Of a DNA stretch of 64,000 nucleotides, positions 59,108 through 64,000 are shown piece by piece (the first letter of the stretch is position 1; every line of letters starts with the position of its first letter). The notes beneath the pieces were generated by a model. The model saw only the letters and a list, made by a program, of their open reading frames with translations, was not told the origin of the DNA and did not search any database. The stretch is taken from assembly GCA_020881915.1 (NCBI GenBank), contig JAJFPB010000005.1:3348001-3412000 (forward strand), given 5' to 3'. This DNA is from Paramyrothecium sp. XJ0827. Its lineage: Eukaryota; Ascomycota; Sordariomycetes; Hypocreales; Stachybotryaceae. The position numbers and the translations under genes were made by a program.

Positions 59108-61855
59108 ATGCCGACTGCCGCGGGTATCCTGGCTCCAGTCGCCTCTGCCTTTGGCATCCCCCTGGGCTCCAGGCACAACAAGCGCTTTACAAAGGGCCGC
59201 AGCAACCTCAACACCGAGGTTCTCCCCAGCGAGTCCGACACCAACACCAACACCAGCCTCAGCATCAACACCCGCAACACAAACCCCGCCAGCGCCAACA
59301 CATCGCCCTCCTCGGCCACCGCGAGCGCTGCTGCCTCGCTCATGACCACCACCCCGCCTCTGTCGCCAATTTCTCCTCACGATCATCGCAAGAACATCCT
59401 CGCCACGATGAACGACAGCGGTGTCGAGCTCAAGGGCTCGCCCCGTTCGAGCACAGACATCATCCGCTCCAGCCTGGACGTCAAATCGGCCTCGCGCACC
59501 TCCTTCGATAGCGGCCGCACCGGCACCAGCGCCGACTGGCCAGTCCACCCCAATGAGCTCAACACCATCGCCCAGCTCGATAAGCTGCCCATTGGCACAG
59601 AGGTCAGCTTCCGCGCGCGCATCCACACGCAGCGCCAGCTCTCCAAGGCCCTCGACTTCCTCCTGCTCCGCGACCAGACTCACTCGATCCAGGGCGTCTT
59701 GTCCCGCGACAACATGGACATGGTCAAGTGGGTTCAGAAGCTGCACCCCGAGTCCCTCGTTCAGGTCAGCGGCCTCCTCAAGGAGCCGCCTGAGCCCATT
59801 CGCTCCGCAACGCACGCTGGCGTAGAGCTTGACATTAAGTCAATTCACCTCGTCAACGCCGCCAACAACCTGCCCTTCAACAACTACAAGCCCCCCGAGT
59901 CGCTGCGCAACCGTATGTCGTCGCGCATCCTCGACCTGCGCCACCCCTCTAACCAGGCTCTCTTCCGCATCCGCTCCCTCGTCACACGCAAGTTCCGTGA
60001 GACCTTGGAGGACAAGGGATTTGTCGAGATCCAGACGCCCAAGTTGCAGCCGGCTGCGACTGAGAGTGGTGCCGCCGTGTTCAAGGTCAACTACTTTGGC
60101 CGAAATGCCTTCCTCGCTCAGAGCCCGCAGCTGGCCAAGCAGATGGCCATCTCGGCAGACTTTGGCCGCGTCTTCGAGGTCGGCCCCGTCTTCCGCGCAG
60201 AGAACTCCAACACCCATCGCCATCTGACCGAGTACACCGGTCTCGACATCGAAATGGCCATCGACACTGACTACCACGAAGTCATCTACGTCATTGACGA
60301 TTTCCTGAAGGCCGTTTTCAACGCCGTTTACGCATTGCCCGAGGTTGACGTTCTCCGAAACCGTTGGCCAAGCAAGGAGTTCCAATGGCTGGAGGACACT
60401 CTCATTCTCGAGTTCAAGGAAGGCATTCAGATGCTTCGCGACGACGGACGTGATGTAGAGATGGAGGACCTTGCCACCGCTGATGAGATCCGGCTGGGCC
60501 AGCTGGTCAAGGAGAAGTATGGCACCGACTACTACATCCTCGACAAGTTCCCCACCAGCGCTCGACCTTTCTACACTGCCAAGGACCCTGAAGACCCCTT
60601 CTTCACTCGATCCTTTGACATTTTCATTCGCGGACAAGAAATCTGCTCCGGCGGCCAGCGTATCCACGACGCGAACGAGCTTCGTGAGAACATGCGAGCT
60701 TTCGGTATGACAGAGAACGGCATGGAAGATTACATGGCAGCTTTTGACCTGGGTGCCCCACCCCACGCCGGAGCTGGTCTCGGTCTGGAGCGCATCGTTA
60801 CCTGGATGCTTGAGCTGGGCGACGTGCGGTACGCCTCTCTCTTCCATCGTGACCCCAGGTCGCTTCCCGAACAGCGACCGGGACTGCCTCACCCAGAGGC
60901 CGACACGACCAAGCTGAAGCCCGAGGACGAGCCGCCGGCGGTGGAGAAGTTGATCGCCAACTACGGTGACGCTTCCAACACGTCCTGGCTGGACGATCGC
61001 TTCGAGATCTGGCGCCACTCCTCAGGCGCTGCCGTGGGATACGTCAAGCAAGAGAAGTTTGCCATGGTCACCGGTGACCCCCTGTGCGACAGGTCGCAGT
61101 ACTCCGAGGTGTGCCGGGCGTTTGTCAAGTTCGTCGTCTCGGAGTTGCGACTGACCCCCATCTGGATGCTCGTGTCGTACGAGATCCAGAAGATCCTCGC
61201 TTCTGAGCACAGCTGGCGCACGCTCTCCTGCACCGAGGAGCAGCGTGTCGACGCCGACAAGCACCACAGCCTCAACGGCGGCGCCAAGGCCCGCCGTGTC
61301 GAGCGCGAGGGTGTCAAGGTTCACGAGGTTAAGCTGGATGATGATTTCATCAAGCGTGCCGACGCGGCCGTCCAGGAGTGGAAGTCGACGCGCAAGGGCA
61401 AGCAGGTCCACCTCACCGAGGTGCGACCCTGGGTCGACCCGGAGCACCGCCGTTACTTCGCCGCCGAGAAGGACGGCAAAGTCCTTGCCATGGTGGTCCT
61501 GGCCAAGCTGGCGCCGCGCCACGGCTGGCAGGTCAAATGGGCCCTCGACTTCCCCGGCTCCGTCAACGGTGCCATCGAGGTGCTTATTGAGTACGCACTG
61601 TCGAGCGTCAGCGGCCAGGTGACGTTTGGCGTCGGCGTCTCGGAGAAGCTCACGCCCGGCGAGCACATGAACGGCATCCGTGCCCGCTTCCTCGCCAGCA
61701 CTTACAACTCCATCGTCGACAGCCTCGGCCTGCGCCGCAAAGCTGACTTCCGCAGCAAGTTTGGCGCGCTGGGCGAAGAGGTCTACATCTGCTACCCCAA
61801 GCACGGTGTGGGCCTGCGCGACCTGCAGCAGATTATCAAGTTCTTCCAGGACTAG
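59108..61855 (+). CDS. erdS: ErdS, ergosteryl-3beta-O-L-aspartate synthase (AspRS-DUF2156 fusion)
   Basis: Single-exon frame of 915 aa. Residues 1 to about 145 are a Ser/Thr/Asn-rich disordered extension. About 148-260 is the anticodon-binding OB fold (GTEVSFRARIHTQRQL). About 270-600 is a class IIb aspartyl-tRNA synthetase core: motif 2 is FRAENSNTHRHLTEY (from about 362), the Asp-site signature is QSPQLAKQ, and motif 3 is GAGLGLERI (about 555-563). About 605-915 is a DUF2156 domain (WRHSSGAAVGYVKQEKFAMV; EVYICYPKHGVGLRDLQQ) like the aminoacyl-tRNA transferase part of bacterial MprF. Established work on this fusion shows that the synthetase half makes Asp-tRNA(Asp) and the DUF2156 half transfers Asp to the 3beta-OH of ergosterol. 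The first ATG of the frame is used; the start could be further in, since the extension is poorly conserved. It is not the housekeeping AspRS, which lacks DUF2156. Confidence 0.96.
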   Translation: MPTAAGILAPVASAFGIPLGSRHNKRFTKGRSNLNTEVLPSESDTNTNTSLSINTRNTNPASANTSPSSATASAAASLMTTTPPLSPISPHDHRKNILATMNDSGVELKGSPRSSTDIIRSSLDVKSASRTSFDSGRTGTSADWPVHPNELNTIAQLDKLPIGTEVSFRARIHTQRQLSKALDFLLLRDQTHSIQGVLSRDNMDMVKWVQKLHPESLVQVSGLLKEPPEPIRSATHAGVELDIKSIHLVNAANNLPFNNYKPPESLRNRMSSRILDLRHPSNQALFRIRSLVTRKFRETLEDKGFVEIQTPKLQPAATESGAAVFKVNYFGRNAFLAQSPQLAKQMAISADFGRVFEVGPVFRAENSNTHRHLTEYTGLDIEMAIDTDYHEVIYVIDDFLKAVFNAVYALPEVDVLRNRWPSKEFQWLEDTLILEFKEGIQMLRDDGRDVEMEDLATADEIRLGQLVKEKYGTDYYILDKFPTSARPFYTAKDPEDPFFTRSFDIFIRGQEICSGGQRIHDANELRENMRAFGMTENGMEDYMAAFDLGAPPHAGAGLGLERIVTWMLELGDVRYASLFHRDPRSLPEQRPGLPHPEADTTKLKPEDEPPAVEKLIANYGDASNTSWLDDRFEIWRHSSGAAVGYVKQEKFAMVTGDPLCDRSQYSEVCRAFVKFVVSELRLTPIWMLVSYEIQKILASEHSWRTLSCTEEQRVDADKHHSLNGGAKARRVEREGVKVHEVKLDDDFIKRADAAVQEWKSTRKGKQVHLTEVRPWVDPEHRRYFAAEKDGKVLAMVVLAKLAPRHGWQVKWALDFPGSVNGAIEVLIEYALSSVSGQVTFGVGVSEKLTPGEHMNGIRARFLASTYNSIVDSLGLRRKADFRSKFGALGEEVYICYPKHGVGLRDLQQIIKFFQD

Positions 61856-64000
61856 AGAGCACACGCGACCGAGTTCTTGGAACATAATCTATAAAAAACC
61901 ACACAACTAGACCTTTTGAGACCCCAATAGATGGGGTGATACCAGCTGGTTGCTCCAGGCATTATCTGGTTTCTTTTGTTTATTTTGTCTTTCTTCGATA
62001 CCCGACTTGGCTCGAGTTTCGGTGTCTGCCTTATCTACAACTGCATTGCGAATGGTGATATATACCTTGGATTCTTCTGTTGCGTTTTTGCGAGAGTGAA
62101 GGGGGGGAAAGGTAGTGGATGGGATGATACCAAGCGGACTGCAAAGCCCGATCATGAATTGTTTCTAGCTCTTGTTTCTTTTTATTTACGACACATGTCC
62201 GCTGCTCCTTGCACTACTTGTTGTTCTGTGTTTCTACGATTAATTGATGTCGGGTTTATGAGGAAGAGACTGCGGTCCGTGCATGACTGCCGGGATACCA
62301 GATAAATTTAGAAGGGGATTTTGTCAAGGCTGGGCCTCGTCGGTAGCCATGATTTTTATCATCGATTCCACTTAGCCTCTCTGTGTGAAATGGTTGCGTA
62401 GTTCCATCTAACCTCCTGGTCTTCTCAAAGAGCATAGATTTGGACAGAACAACGGCCGGCATCACCGTCCTGCGATGGGTTCACTCACGTGGTCCCTTGT
62501 GACAACCTCGCGTCGAAGCCCATGCGTTTGCAGCAAGACAACGATTCAAAACCGCGCCTGCTCTTCTATGTTTTTTAAGAAATAAATTTAACCATGAGAC
62601 TGGTGATGCTGCCCGCAAGAAGCGTTGCGTTCCCTACTTGGGACGGAGGAGACTCCGTTCATGCTTGACAAGTCCTAGTTCACGAAAAGCATCACGAACA
62701 GCGAGACACGGGCACGACTGCCAACTCCAGCACACGGGTGCCCTAATGTAGACCATCTCGTCAGGTCTCGTTGCCGTGTGTTTCTCTAGGAAAACCTGTA
62801 GATCGAGGGACCGAAGTAGCGCAACCCGGAGCCTCAGTCTAGGGAGGGGACAGAAGCTTGCATTCCACTGACCTCATTCAGACCAAGGGTTCTCTTTCAA
62901 GTGCCTCGGTTGGATCGTCCCCCTTATCTCATGCATCATGCCACAAGGGGCCCTGTCTGGGGAATGCCGCAGCTCTACGACGGACGACGTCTGCCAAGCC
63001 TGTACCCCAGATGAACCTGCATGATCCGGCCGGCTCAAGCGACGATCTTCTTACTTTAGGTACGCAGGGGCTTGCTCGCTTAGGCTGTATGACGGCAGCA
63101 ATGGGCCCGTTTTGTCCAACGCGCCGAATGGCAGTGTTCCTGAGGTCTAACCCCTTTTTCATGTAGCTGCTGGTTGAAGTCCATCGAGAAGCACTATAAC
63201 TGTGGCATCATATAGCTTGCTCATCATGAAGTCATGAGAGCACCTGCTGACGGGTTTGGACTTGCACCTGTGTGGCTTAATAAGTCCAGGCTTTGGCGAA
63301 GGTCTCTCTCTCTCCTTCCGAAGCATGGGACGCCCCAGATGAAGCACATCGGCATTACAGACACGTGGCACATGGCGAGCAATCCTCCCAGAAACGGGTG
63401 TGGCGATGGTTCTCGACAAGGCGACCTCCCATCAACAAATCACCAATATTTACACCAACATTTACACCAACCATACTGCGATCCTAACAAGCCTCATAGA
63501 TATTGGCCACACATACAAATCTCTATGCAGCGGCCTGAATTTTGAAGATACTTACCATTATTTACTACTCACCCCTAGAGCTTTTCTCCAGAGAAAGAAG
63601 CTTAACCAACGCATCATTTCCTTCCAGCGTCCGCTACGAAGAATAAAACAACTGCCCTCTTAATAAATGATCACACACTCTGGTACCCACAGCCCTGTCT
63701 GTGCCTTACCTGGCCGCTCGACCTCGTTTCGCAGGTCTGGGCAGCGTGCGCTGTTGAGCCTCGTGCACAAATTCGGCGGCGAACCCCCTTTTTCCGCCGA
63801 GTAGTTGGTGTTGGCGCATCACCGCACTGAGAATTGAAAGTAACGCAGCAGGTAGCGCGTAAGCACTCGAAACTGTGATATATATCCATTTTCGGCCAGC
63901 CTTCTGTAAGAGAGAGGAGAGAAGCGCAGCTACGGCGCGATATTTGCAACTCAAATCCATTGCTGTTCAACGGCTGAGAAGAGCGTCCAGGCCTCGTTCA
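61856..64000. other. Downstream spacer, no gene seen
   Basis: About 2.1 kb after erdS to the end of the window. Only short open frames are present on both strands; none has a recognisable domain. The first few hundred bases are probably the erdS 3' UTR. Confidence 0.5.

Noticed and set aside
59840..61885. Long minus-strand frames (59840-61018, 61022-61885) opposite erdS
   Set aside because: Antisense shadows of a well-supported coding frame; translations are Val/Leu/Asp-rich without recognisable motifs.
1..64000. CRISPR arrays, rRNA genes, complete transposons
   Set aside because: No regularly spaced repeats, rRNA signatures, transposase or reverse-transcriptase frames, or paired terminal repeats were found; the genome is fungal.

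Overview
This window comes from a filamentous ascomycete, most likely a Sordariomycete that degrades plant biomass. The evidence is short (about 50-120 nt) GT-AG introns, G/C-rich third codon positions, and long gene-poor spacers. The gene content also fits: an XlnR/XYR1 regulator, an AA9 LPMO carrying a CBM1, a HET-C2-type glycolipid transfer protein, a STAND/NACHT protein, and the fungal-specific AspRS-DUF2156 fusion ErdS. I count 13 intact protein-coding genes, two decayed methyltransferase genes and one doubtful relic. Exon joins were chosen by reading frame and family similarity and have no transcript support.

Layout. 0-5 kb: guanine deaminase (+) and a small bZIP-like protein (-). 5.1-8.1 kb: xlnR/xyr1 (-), the master activator of xylanase and cellulase genes, followed by an 8 kb spacer without a convincing gene that contains a short very AT-rich island. 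16.3-19.1 kb: a second Zn2Cys6 factor of the NirA/NIT4 type (-). 21.8-24.3 kb: a NACHT/STAND protein (+). 24.5-36.1 kb: a compact housekeeping block with mitochondrial ribosomal protein S4 (-), Ctf18 (+), a cytochrome b2-type 2-hydroxyacid dehydrogenase ending in SKL (-), and Bro1 (-). 38.2-43.3 kb: phospholipase D (-) and HET-C2/GLTP (+), divergently arranged. 43.5-46.5 kb: two broken methyltransferase genes back to back, an O-methyltransferase (-) and a LaeA-like one (+). 47.0-48.0 kb: AA9 LPMO (-). 48-54.2 kb: another gene-poor stretch. 54.2-61.9 kb: an alpha/beta hydrolase (-) and ErdS (+), divergent across 3.8 kb.

Functional themes. XlnR and the AA9-CBM1 enzyme belong to lignocellulose use. 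HET-C2/GLTP, PLD, Bro1 and ErdS all act on membrane lipids or membrane traffic. ErdS is the most interesting gene: it makes Asp-tRNA(Asp) with its synthetase half and uses the DUF2156 half to move aspartate onto ergosterol. The divergent HGGG/GxSxG hydrolase is a candidate, but unproven, partner that could remove the aspartate (an ErdH-like role). The C-terminal SKL on the lactate-dehydrogenase-like flavocytochrome and the decayed methyltransferase pair are the other observations I would check first. Pentanucleotide AAGGT/ACCTT repeats recur in many spacers.
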